DNA of 9,391 nucleotides from an uncultured Actinomyces sp. (GCA_902373545.1 CABKMZ010000078.1:1-9391), one strand, 5' to 3'. Numbered from the stretch's first letter, positions 1-5,508 are shown. Program-made: numbers and translations. The notes: a model not told the origin generated them from the sequence alone.

Positions 1-482
1 GCTCGCTGACCATCAGCGGCGGCACGACGACCGTCTACGGCCCGGCCTCCGGCGCCAACGGCGCCCTGGATTCCAACGGCGCCATGAGCATCACGGGTGG
101 CACGGTCATCGCCTTCGCGACGAGCGAGATGGTGGAGACGCCGACCACGACCGACGGCCAGGGCTGGATCTCCACCGCGGCCTCCGGATCCGCCGGGTCG
201 ACCGTGACGATTAGCGACTCCTCCGGCTCCGTCCTGGGCACCTACACCTCGCCCAAGGCCTTCGGAAACGTCATCTACTCGACCTCCGGCATGACCAACG
301 GCACCACCTACACGGTGAGCGTCGACGGAACTGCTACCGAAGCGACCGCCGGCGAGGGCGGCATGGGGATGGGCGGACAGCCCCCGGCCGGAGGCCCGGG
401 CGGCCAGCCCCCGATGGGCGGTCCGGGTCAGGGCGGTCAGCCCCCGGCTGATGGCCAGGCCCCGACCGCTCCCCAGAACTGA
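1..482 (+). CDS. C-terminal part of a carbohydrate-binding (DUF4353/Cthe_2159-like) surface protein, 5' truncated
   Basis: This is the 3' end of a gene that enters from the left edge; the reading frame is open from base 3 and ends in TGA. About 159 residues are visible. They show Gly/Ser/Thr-rich beta-strand repeats of the form LTISGGTTTVYGPASGANGALDSNG and MSITGGTVIAF, then a terminal beta domain with VTISDSSGSVLGTYTSPKAFGNVIYS and TYTVSVDG. This matches the pattern of the right-handed beta-helix carbohydrate-binding family typified by Clostridium thermocellum Cthe_2159 (DUF4353), whose founding member binds acidic polysaccharide and calcium. The last ~40 residues are a low-complexity Gly/Pro/Gln/Met tail (GGMGMGGQPP, GGPGGQPPMGG). 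An extracytoplasmic location is inferred from the family. The signal peptide would lie outside the window. No sorting motif or C-terminal membrane anchor is present. Confidence 0.82.
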   Translation, partial: SLTISGGTTTVYGPASGANGALDSNGAMSITGGTVIAFATSEMVETPTTTDGQGWISTAASGSAGSTVTISDSSGSVLGTYTSPKAFGNVIYSTSGMTNGTTYTVSVDGTATEATAGEGGMGMGGQPPAGGPGGQPPMGGPGQGGQPPADGQAPTAPQN

Positions 483-496
483 CCGCTCCTGCGGTC
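481..496 (+). terminator. Short hairpin overlapping the stop codon of the left-edge gene
   Basis: GACCGC-TCCT-GCGGTC forms a 6-bp stem with a 4-nt loop that begins within the stop codon. No U-tract follows. It could be a weak terminator or mRNA 3' end. The sequence up to 600 has further small GC-rich dyads. Confidence 0.35.
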
Positions 497-629
497 GGCG
501 GTTCCCGCGAACGGCGGCCAGACTCGACGGGCAGTCGGAGCTGGCAGCCGGTGAGGCACCGGCCTGACGGCCGGACCTGACAATCGCAGGAACGGCACCA
601 GTCAGTGGACACTAACACCCTCCAACAAC

Positions 630-663
630 TGTGCCCCGCGTGTTCGTCAACACGCGGAGCACA
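630..663. terminator. Strong hairpin between convergent genes, probably a bidirectional terminator
   Basis: TGTGC and GCACA form an outer 5-bp stem, then one mismatch, then a perfect 9-bp stem (CCGCGTGTT / AACACGCGG) closes a 4-nt loop, CGTC. It lies between the plus-strand gene ending at 482 and the minus-strand lipoprotein gene ending at 766, where a shared terminator is expected. There is no clear T-run on either side, which is common for actinobacterial terminators. Confidence 0.65.
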
Positions 664-687
664 GTGCATCCGCGGGATACGCCCACC

Positions 688-730
688 CGACGAGGCCACC
701 CACGAGCGGGAGGCAGCCACGGCCTCGTCG
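688..730. repeat. Inverted repeat, member of a three-copy GACGAGGCC/GGCCTCGTC hairpin family
   Basis: CGACGAGGCC (688-697) is the exact reverse complement of GGCCTCGTCG (721-730), with a 23-nt loop. The same arms recur at 3538-3557 and 4789-4839. It may be a terminator for the minus-strand lipoprotein operon. The 18 bases at 716-733 recur in direct orientation at 3544-3561, and the 12 bases at 681-692 recur at 3491-3502. Together these bracket the type VII cassette. Confidence 0.6.
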
Positions 731-765
731 ATGGGAGGGAACGCAGCACGCGTCTGTGGCTGCGC

Positions 766-1284
766 CTAGCGTGCTGAGAATTTCTTCATCTCTTCCTTGT
801 TGAGGTCGAGGCTGGGGTCGGGTTCGAAGCAGAAGGTGATGAACCGGGGGTTGTACTCGCGGGCGCCAGGCGTGATAGCGAGCAGGGTAAAGGTACCGAC
901 ACCGTCGACGACGGCAGATTTGCCGATGGTGAGATCTGCATTGACCCACGAGTAAGGCCCTTGCCCATTTCCACCTTTGAGAGACGTGCGCTCCTGGTTC
1001 CGGTCATCTGGCGAAGAGTAGAAATAGTACGCTGGGTCGGTGTTTGCGGCGCGCGGACGCACGAGAGCCTCCTCCTGAGCCTTGAGGAGATATCCGGCGC
1101 ATCCGTCCGTTGCGGTCGGTGTGCTGGTTGACGTGCTGGTCGGTGTGCTGGTTGACGTGCTGGTCGGTGTGGGATCCGCCTGATGCGTGGTGGGCGCGCA
1201 GGCGCCGAGGAGCAGGGACAGACCGACGCAAGTTGCCGCGACGGTGTACAGGGGCTGGCGGAGCGTGTGTGTCATGTGTGTCAT
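766..1284 (-). CDS. Small lipoprotein 2 of the calpain-toxin operon (candidate immunity protein)
   Basis: This 172-aa protein has a hydrophobic signal segment (about residues 11-28) ending in lipobox LGAC, with Cys29 as the lipidation site. A low-complexity Thr/Ser/Pro linker (TSTSTSTPTSTSTSTPT, about 39-59) follows, then a globular domain of about 110 residues. It is a paralogue of the gene just upstream. Both have a CxGY motif (Cys62 here), a GTFTLLxIT segment and TFCFEPDP near the C-terminus (Cys152). The two cysteines are exactly 90 residues apart in both proteins, so a disulfide is plausible. ATG follows the upstream stop after 3 bp (TAA-CCC-ATG), with no convincing ribosome binding site, so translational coupling is likely. 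A second Met three codons in is an alternative start. I recognise no named family. An immunity role is inferred from position only. Confidence 0.85.
   Translation of the reverse strand: MTHMTHTLRQPLYTVAATCVGLSLLLGACAPTTHQADPTPTSTSTSTPTSTSTSTPTATDGCAGYLLKAQEEALVRPRAANTDPAYYFYSSPDDRNQERTSLKGGNGQGPYSWVNADLTIGKSAVVDGVGTFTLLAITPGAREYNPRFITFCFEPDPSLDLNKEEMKKFSAR
1114..1171 (-). repeat. 24-bp tandem repeat (2.4 copies) in the lipoprotein linker
   Basis: Two perfect 24-bp copies start at 1114 and 1138, followed by a 10-bp partial copy. The unit is eight codons long and encodes the Thr/Ser/Pro linker between the lipidated Cys and the globular domain. Gain or loss of a unit would keep the frame and change only tether length. 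Confidence 0.9.
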
Positions 1285-1287
1285 GGG

Positions 1288-1779
1288 TTAGATCGTGCGG
1301 GAGACTTCGAAGTCTGGGTCGGGTTCGAAGCAGAAGGTGGCCGAGCCGTGGCCGTAGACGGCCTGTGCGGTGGTGATGTCGAGGAGGGTGAATGTGCCGA
1401 TGGTTGGGACGTGCTTCGGCTCGCCGACGAGGAGGCGGTCTTTGATCCAGCCGGGGTAGCCGTCGTGCCACCCGCCGATGATCGAGGCGTACATGGCGCC
1501 GTTCTCGATACCGACCTTGGAGATGATGAAGGTCGGCTCGTTCGGGTTCTTTCCGGGGGCGAATTGTGCGGTTTCGTCGACGGTGGTGATGTATCCGTTG
1601 CACTCTGGCATGGGTGTGCTCCTCGTGGGTGACGGCGCGGGCGTCGGGCTCGCGGTGGTGATGGTTGGTGAGGGAGTCGGATCTGGCATGTGGGGCGTCG
1701 GGAGGCAGGCTGCGAGTAGGATTCCAGCCACGAAACATGTGGACGCGATGGAACGAACGAATGGTGGAATACTGCCCAT
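1288..1779 (-). CDS. Small lipoprotein 1 of the calpain-toxin operon (candidate immunity protein)
   Basis: This 163-aa protein has a signal segment (about residues 10-24) ending in lipobox LAAC, with Cys25 lipidated. A Pro/Thr/Ser linker (about 27-57) follows, then a globular domain with Cys60 (CNGY) and Cys150 (TFCFEPDP). It shares GTFTLLxIT and FCFEPDP with its downstream paralogue. A 24-bp stretch of DNA is identical in the two genes (1316-1339 and 815-838). ATG starts 3 bp after the stop of the protease gene (TAA-GCC-ATG), with a weak GGAAG about 10 bases upstream, so coupled translation is likely. The protein should be anchored on the outer face of the membrane. An extracytoplasmic, membrane-tethered protein made directly behind a secreted protease could protect the producer. 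That is an inference; no immunity family is recognised. Confidence 0.87.
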   Translation of the reverse strand: MGSIPPFVRSIASTCFVAGILLAACLPTPHMPDPTPSPTITTASPTPAPSPTRSTPMPECNGYITTVDETAQFAPGKNPNEPTFIISKVGIENGAMYASIIGGWHDGYPGWIKDRLLVGEPKHVPTIGTFTLLDITTAQAVYGHGSATFCFEPDPDFEVSRTI

Positions 1780-1782
1780 GGC

Positions 1783-3090
1783 TTATAGACTTCCGATCAC
1801 CGTACTGCCATAATGGGCTTCGTAGTCTTCCCAGGAGAGTGTGAAGGTAGCGGGCCCCGTTCCATCCGATGTGGTGTTGCTACCGTATGGATTGCACAGG
1901 GTCACCCCGTTCGCGTCAGCAGAAACCACGGTGTATGAGTGGTTTCCGACGAGCGTGATTTCAGTGTCCTTCCCATCGACTGTAGCGTAAACTGAGGCCT
2001 CTTCCTTGGTGCCGGCAACTATGGGCTGGTGTTGTTGCGAAGCCAGGAGGATCTTTGCACGTTCGGCATCGGTATAGCCGCCTGCGGCTTGGTCTATGGG
2101 CAGCTCAACAGTCGATTTCCCTGTGAAAACGGAGAAAACCTCGGTCGAATAACCATAGTCTATGCCTGGGGGATTGTTGTCAAATCTGTTCGAGCCCCCA
2201 GGGTGGCTTTGTCCCCACGCGGCTTCGAGGATGGAGTAGGCGCCCACGCGCCCCCCTTGGGTGGCGCCGTGAATGTACTTGCTGTGCACGAAGACCTCGT
2301 TCGCCGGTGAGGCGTCGGCGTGAGCGGGGTCGGCTGGGAGTCGAACGAGGTAGCCATCCACGTTGCCGTGCTCGTCGTAGTGGGGCTGAATCATGGAGGC
2401 GAGCTTTCTTTGCCCCTCCGGTGTCTGGGCCAGGGCGGCCATGGGAGCCAGGAAGTAGCAGTCACCGATCTGCCCCTGCTTCATTCCCTCCCAGTTGAAC
2501 GTCCCGTTATTGAGTGCGTCAAGGTCCTCCTGGATGTGGGCAATATCATTCTGCGACAGCTGCTTCATTTGTCCGGCGGCCGTGGCCGTCCCATTGTAAA
2601 TTTGCACGGGCTCGATGTGTACGATGCGCGCGAGGTCCTGCGCGCACGTGTCGGCGGCCTGCTTGACGGACTCGATTCGAATGTGCGCCGCAGAAACGAG
2701 GGTGTTGGCTGCGGGCACGTATTTCGCTCTGGCCAGCAGGGGGACAGGAGCATTGTCCACCTTTTCGTCGAGCTTTGACGCTTGATAGCGCAGGTTCTCG
2801 ATGTAGCTCTGCCCCGCGCGTACCTCCCCCGCGTAGACGCTGATAGCCGAGGACGCTGTCGTGCAATCACCCCCCAAATTGATGTAGCGGTTCCTCTGGC
2901 GCTTGAGTGAGCTATCAAAGTCGTCGCGTGCCTGACCCATCCACTCGGGTGCCAGGTGCGCCGAGGACATCACGTCGTCGGCGAGGCCGTCGCAGTGGTT
3001 GCCGTAGGTATCCCACTCGGCGGCGAGCGAGGTGAGAGAATCGGCGTTTCCGGGGACGTCGTTGATCAGTGACTCAAAGTATCCGGTCAC
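1783..3090 (-). CDS. WXG-like N-terminal domain fused to a calpain-type (C2) cysteine protease: putative type VII secretion effector
   Basis: This 435-aa protein starts at GTG 3090, preceded by AAGGGAG with a 5-nt spacer; the frame is open further upstream, but that extension overlaps the preceding gene. Residues 1-115 are helical and WXG100/LXG-like: EWDTYGNHCDGLADDV, then W50-M-G52 in the turn before a second helix. Residues 116-195 are a helical, Ala-rich connector. Residues 198-435 look like a calpain catalytic core. QGQIGDCYFLA supplies the nucleophile Cys211, with Gln205 six residues earlier as in the calpain oxyanion site. AYSILEAAWGQ resembles the calpain LLEKAYAK helix. GNHSYTV supplies His384 and LCNPYG supplies Asn400, so the Cys/His/Asn triad is complete. 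There is no Sec signal peptide, which fits type VII export with the upstream partner. No calcium-binding EF-hand is visible. Substrate and target cell are unknown. The catalytic fold is well supported; toxin function is inferred. Confidence 0.88.
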   Translation of the reverse strand: MTGYFESLINDVPGNADSLTSLAAEWDTYGNHCDGLADDVMSSAHLAPEWMGQARDDFDSSLKRQRNRYINLGGDCTTASSAISVYAGEVRAGQSYIENLRYQASKLDEKVDNAPVPLLARAKYVPAANTLVSAAHIRIESVKQAADTCAQDLARIVHIEPVQIYNGTATAAGQMKQLSQNDIAHIQEDLDALNNGTFNWEGMKQGQIGDCYFLAPMAALAQTPEGQRKLASMIQPHYDEHGNVDGYLVRLPADPAHADASPANEVFVHSKYIHGATQGGRVGAYSILEAAWGQSHPGGSNRFDNNPPGIDYGYSTEVFSVFTGKSTVELPIDQAAGGYTDAERAKILLASQQHQPIVAGTKEEASVYATVDGKDTEITLVGNHSYTVVSADANGVTLCNPYGSNTTSDGTGPATFTLSWEDYEAHYGSTVIGSL

Positions 3091-3100
3091 AATAGCTCCC

Positions 3101-3400
3101 TTACAGTGGCTGGTTGAGGTCCGAGCGGAACAATGCGGCCCACTGCTCATCGTTCTGCTGGCTCTGCTTTACCGTATCGTGCAGCGCCGCATCGGTCGAC
3201 GCATGCCAAGTCTCGATAGTCGTGCGGCGTTTCCCAATCTTGGCCCTGAAAGCCGCGTGCATGACCATGAGCGAGAGAGAACCGAATCCCCCATTGCCTA
3301 ACGGACTAGGCGTCTTTTTCCCTGTGAAGCTGTCCTTGACGTCGTTCAGCTTTGTTGCGACGGCCGTGATTTGCTCGTCATTGATGGAAAAGTAAGGCAC
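3101..3400 (-). CDS. Small helical WXG100/EsxA-like partner protein
   Basis: This 99-aa protein starts at GTG 3400, preceded by GGGGAGG with a 4-nt spacer. An upstream Met (3454) would give a longer form without a ribosome binding site and would overlap the promoter, so GTG is preferred. The first helix is about residues 7-25. A Gly-rich turn (PSPLGNGGFGS, 31-41) takes the place of a WXG motif. Long helices follow at about 42-57 and 60-93. Size, hairpin layout and position directly before a WXG-headed effector fit an ESX-type co-secreted partner or chaperone, like the small proteins encoded before LXG toxins. The stop codon lies 10 bp before the protease start, and the protease ribosome binding site overlaps the TAA. 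Canonical WXG and YxxxD/E signals are not visible, so the family call is by architecture only. Confidence 0.75.
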   Translation of the reverse strand: MPYFSINDEQITAVATKLNDVKDSFTGKKTPSPLGNGGFGSLSLMVMHAAFRAKIGKRRTTIETWHASTDAALHDTVKQSQQNDEQWAALFRSDLNQPL

Positions 3401-3435
3401 GGTTCCTCCCCTACCGGTCGGCAAGTCTTGCTCGA

Positions 3436-3464
3436 AGACTATGAGACAGCACACAAGAAGTCAA
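3436..3464 (-). promoter_or_regulatory. Sigma-70-type promoter of the partner/protease/lipoprotein operon
   Basis: On the minus strand, TTGACT (3464-3459) is followed by exactly 17 nt and then TAGTCT (3441-3436). Both hexamers are close to consensus and the spacing is ideal. Transcription would begin near 3429, giving a leader of about 30 nt before the GTG at 3400, with room for the GGGGAGG ribosome binding site. Confidence 0.7.
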
Positions 3465-3478
3465 GGTTGTCCAACCTT
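3463..3478. promoter_or_regulatory. Dyad overlapping the -35 box of the cassette promoter, candidate operator
   Basis: AAGGTTG-TC-CAACCTT is a perfect 7-bp inverted repeat with a 2-bp centre. It overlaps the last two bases of the -35 hexamer and extends upstream of it. The position suits a repressor or activator site controlling the operon. No regulator gene is in the window. Confidence 0.5.
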
Positions 3479-3537
3479 TGTCCCGAGGGTGCCCACCCGA
3501 CGTTCGTGCACGACGCCCAACTACACTGGTATCAGCA

Positions 3538-3557
3538 GACGAGGCCACGGCCTCGTC
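3538..3557. repeat. Perfect palindrome (9-2-9) in the leader of the ridA-family gene
   Basis: GACGAGGCC and GGCCTCGTC face each other across the dinucleotide AC. The hairpin lies 22 bp before the ATG at 3580 and just after a possible -10 (TACACT, 3522-3527). Its position is odd for a terminator because no plus-strand gene lies immediately upstream. It shares 18 identical bases with the hairpin at 688-730 and 15 with that at 4789-4839. Confidence 0.6.
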
Positions 3558-3579
3558 GATGACAACGAAAGGACCCCTC

Positions 3580-4035
3580 ATGCTCCCCTCCGAGAAGCTC
3601 GCCGAGCTCGGCCTCGAGCTGCCCGCCGTCGCCACCCCCGTCGCCGCCTACGTGCCCGCCGTCATCGACCGCGGCGTCGTGCGCACCTCCGGCCAGATTC
3701 CCGTCGTGAACGGTGAGCCCGTGTGCATCGGAGCCGTCGGCGAGGACGGCGCGGACCCTGAGGACGCCAAGGACGCGGCGCGCGTGTGCGCCCTCAACGC
3801 CCTGGCCGCGGCGGCTTCTGTCGCGGGCGGCATTGACAACCTCGCGGGCGTCGTGAAGGTCGTCGGCTTCGTGTCCTCGCGCCCCGACTTCTATGGCCAG
3901 GCCGGCGTCATCAACGGCGCCTCCGAGCTCTTCGGTGAGATTTTCGGCAGCCAGCACGCGCGCAGCGCCGTCGGCGTCGCCGCCCTGCCCCTCAACGTCA
4001 GCGTCGAGGTCGAGGCCGAGTTCCTCATTAAGTGA
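3580..4035 (+). CDS. RidA/YjgF/UK114-family enamine/imine deaminase
   Basis: This 151-aa protein belongs to the Rid family of small homotrimeric cytosolic proteins. RidA members hydrolyse reactive enamine/imine intermediates, such as 2-aminoacrylate from PLP-dependent dehydratases, to ketoacids. The family signature is clear at the C-terminus: HARSAVGVAALPLNVSVEVEAEF, with Arg128 in the position of the Arg that binds the substrate carboxylate in active RidA proteins. GVVRTSGQIPVVNG near residue 32 is the usual strand-turn. The start is ATG 3580, seven bases after GAAAGGA; ATG 3559 and earlier starts lack a ribosome binding site. It is transcribed divergently from the type VII cassette and lies 82 bp before the Cys/His-rich gene. 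It resembles the ~150-aa class of Rid proteins rather than the ~130-aa RidA archetype, so the exact substrate is uncertain. Confidence 0.92.
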   Translation: MLPSEKLAELGLELPAVATPVAAYVPAVIDRGVVRTSGQIPVVNGEPVCIGAVGEDGADPEDAKDAARVCALNALAAAASVAGGIDNLAGVVKVVGFVSSRPDFYGQAGVINGASELFGEIFGSQHARSAVGVAALPLNVSVEVEAEFLIK

Positions 4036-4117
4036 ACGCGCGGGCACGGCTGAGGCGCGCCTACACTGTATGAGGTTTACCGAAATGGCCCTGCGGGCCG
4101 GAGGATAAGGAAAAGAC

Positions 4118-4774
4118 ATGACTGACCGTCAGATGTTCAAGCTGGTCGACGCCAACACCGTCCCTTCCGAGGACGGCGGCTGCGGTTGCGGCTGCGGTGG
4201 CGAGGGTAAGAAGGAGCGCGCCGAGCAGGCCGCTCCCGCCGAGGCCCCGGCTGCGCAGGCCCCCGAGCAGGGCGGCTGCGGCTGCGGTGGACACGGTGGC
4301 GGACACGGCCATGGTCACGGCCACGGCGCTGCCGCCCAGGCCGCCGAGGCCCCCGCTGAGCACGCCGGTTGCGGCTGCGGCGGACACGACGCCCCCGCCG
4401 AGCGCCCCCACGAGATGGCCGCCGAGCCCATCGCCGCCGAGCCCATCGCCTCCACGGCAGGCGGCTGCGGCTGCGGTGGCCATGGCGGCGGACACGGTCG
4501 CGGCCACGGCAAGGCCCACCCGGGCGGCGCCGGCGTCATCCACCGCCCCGGCGCGGACGAGCTTGTCATTCACTCGATCCCCCGCGTCGTGCGCCACGCG
4601 GTCCTCTTCGCCGCGGTCGACAACCTCCCCGTCGGCGAGAACCTCCAGATCTGCGCCCCCCACCAGCCTGAGCCGCTGTTCGCGCACCTGAAGGACTCGG
4701 CGCAGCACTACCGCGTCGAAACCCTCGAGGTCGGCCCCGTCGACTGGCGCTACCGCATCACGCGTCTGGCCTGA
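4118..4774 (+). CDS. Cys/His-rich putative metal-binding protein with C-terminal DUF2249 domain
   Basis: This 218-aa protein contains four CGC clusters: Cys22/24/26, Cys54/56, Cys85/87 and Cys117/119. Three of these four clusters lie beside His-rich Gly stretches (HGGGHGHGHGHG at 59-70, HGGGHGRGHGKAH at 122-134). Ala/Pro/Glu-rich spacers separate them. The C-terminal ~70 residues (about 146-218) match DUF2249, with LVIHSIPRVVRHAVLFAAVDNLPVGENLQI, HQPEPLFAHL and GPVDWRYRITRL. DUF2249 domains are associated with hemerythrins and nitrogen-oxide or redox proteins; their biochemical role is not settled. Soft and borderline metals (Zn, Cu, Ni) are plausible ligands for the repeats, by composition only. 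It is cytosolic, with no signal peptide. The start has AAGGAA just upstream, with a further GGAGG before it. A 15-bp tandem duplication at 4418-4447 encodes EPIAAEPIA. Confidence 0.85.
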   Translation: MTDRQMFKLVDANTVPSEDGGCGCGCGGEGKKERAEQAAPAEAPAAQAPEQGGCGCGGHGGGHGHGHGHGAAAQAAEAPAEHAGCGCGGHDAPAERPHEMAAEPIAAEPIASTAGGCGCGGHGGGHGRGHGKAHPGGAGVIHRPGADELVIHSIPRVVRHAVLFAAVDNLPVGENLQICAPHQPEPLFAHLKDSAQHYRVETLEVGPVDWRYRITRLA

Positions 4775-4788
4775 GCGCACCTCCACGT

Positions 4789-4839
4789 ACGAGGCCGTGG
4801 CCGACTCTGCCTTCCCGGTGGGGCCAGCCACGGCCTCGT
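4789..4839 (+). terminator. Stem-loop terminator after the DUF2249 gene
   Basis: ACGAGGCCGTGGC (4789-4801) and GCCACGGCCTCGT (4827-4839) form a perfect 13-bp stem with a 25-nt loop, 14 bp after the stop codon. There is no U-run. This is the third member of the hairpin family also seen at 688-730 and 3538-3557. Confidence 0.7.
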
Positions 4840-4883
4840 CGCATTCGAACGCAGATCAAACGCCGTTTTGTGACCTCGTTCGC

Positions 4884-4912
4884 GTGACGGGGCGAGCGCG
4901 ACCCGGTACCGT
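4884..4912 (+). promoter_or_regulatory. Candidate promoter for a leaderless SRPBCC transcript
   Basis: GTGACG (4884-4889, four of six matches to TTGACA) is separated by 17 nt from TACCGT (4907-4912). The start point expected about 7 nt downstream is 4919, which is the A of the ATG. This would explain why the gene lacks a usable ribosome binding site. Confidence 0.45.
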
Positions 4913-4918
4913 TGAGGT

Positions 4919-5398
4919 ATGAGCATCTTTGACATGACTTCTGACGCCGACGTTGAGGACGACCTGGACCGCGTCGAGACCGACGTGGTCGTGGACTGTG
5001 ACATCGAGGCCGCGTGGGCGCTCGTGTCGGAGCCGGGCTGGTGGGTCAACGACGGCCCGCTCGGCGACCATGAAGTGAGCCTCGGCGACGACGGCCTGTA
5101 TCGCGTGAGCGACCCGGACGCCGGCGACTGGCTGATCGAGAAGGCCGACGAGGACCCTATGGACGTCGTCGCTTTCCGCTGGTACCCGCTCGCCGACGAC
5201 GAACTGCCCGACGAGTACGCGACCCGCGTCGAGGTTTCCCTGTCCGAGGAGCGCGGCGGCGTCGCCATCCACGTCGAGGAGTCCGGCTTGGCGTCCGTCT
5301 CCGACGACGAGGCCGTGGCTCGCCAGGCGTACGACGACGCGATCGGCATGTGGGAGCAGGTCCTGGTCGCCGCGAAGAACTACCTCGAGGGCCGCTGA
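4919..5398 (+). CDS. SRPBCC (START/Bet v 1-like, AHSA1-type) domain protein
   Basis: This 159-aa, strongly acidic protein starts with a short Asp-rich lead (residues 1-20). It then follows the SRPBCC pattern: a first strand VETDVVVDCDIEAAWALVSEPG (strand, then the helix after a D-I-E-x-x-W motif), a WWVNDG turn, central strands (LYRVSDPDAGDWLIEKADEDPMDVVAFRWYPL), and a long C-terminal helix with the AHSA1-like W (YDDAIGMWEQVLVAAKNYLEGR). The fold binds hydrophobic ligands in a cavity; the ligand here cannot be told from sequence. GAGG lies only 2 nt before the ATG and a second Met at residue 6 has no better ribosome binding site, so leaderless translation from 4919 is preferred. It appears to be monocistronic, between the terminators at 4789-4839 and 5469-5534. 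Confidence 0.85.
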   Translation: MSIFDMTSDADVEDDLDRVETDVVVDCDIEAAWALVSEPGWWVNDGPLGDHEVSLGDDGLYRVSDPDAGDWLIEKADEDPMDVVAFRWYPLADDELPDEYATRVEVSLSEERGGVAIHVEESGLASVSDDEAVARQAYDDAIGMWEQVLVAAKNYLEGR

Positions 5399-5468
5399 GC
5401 GTTCGCGCTTCTTCGCTGACGTCGGCACGTCTCGATGCGGCGCGGGATCCGTGGCGTTTCCCCGTGGA

Positions 5469-5489
5469 AGCGCGCCTGGATTGCGCGCT
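5469..5489 (+). terminator. Hairpin after the SRPBCC gene
   Basis: AGCGCGC and GCGCGCT form a 7-bp stem with a 7-nt loop, about 70 bp after the stop codon. It may act with the stronger hairpin just downstream. Confidence 0.4.
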
Positions 5490-5508
5490 GAAACAAGATG
5501 AATGACAA

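Noticed and set aside
3091..3150. Upstream ATG 3150 for the protease gene
   Set aside because: It would overlap the partner gene by 50 bp and lacks a ribosome binding site; GTG 3090 has AAGGGAG in front and begins the WXG-like domain.
4062..4067. TACACT as a promoter -10 for the DUF2249 gene
   Set aside because: No -35 at suitable spacing could be found, and the gene may simply be cotranscribed with ridA.
3532..4119. Long minus-strand frame opposite the ridA gene
   Set aside because: It is the antisense shadow of a clear RidA-family gene in GC-rich DNA, with Asp/Ala/Gly/Val-rich translation.
4061..4831. 256-codon minus-strand frame opposite the Cys/His-rich gene
   Set aside because: The sense strand has a ribosome binding site, a recognisable DUF2249 domain and a terminator. 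The antisense frame is low-complexity Ala/Gly/Val.
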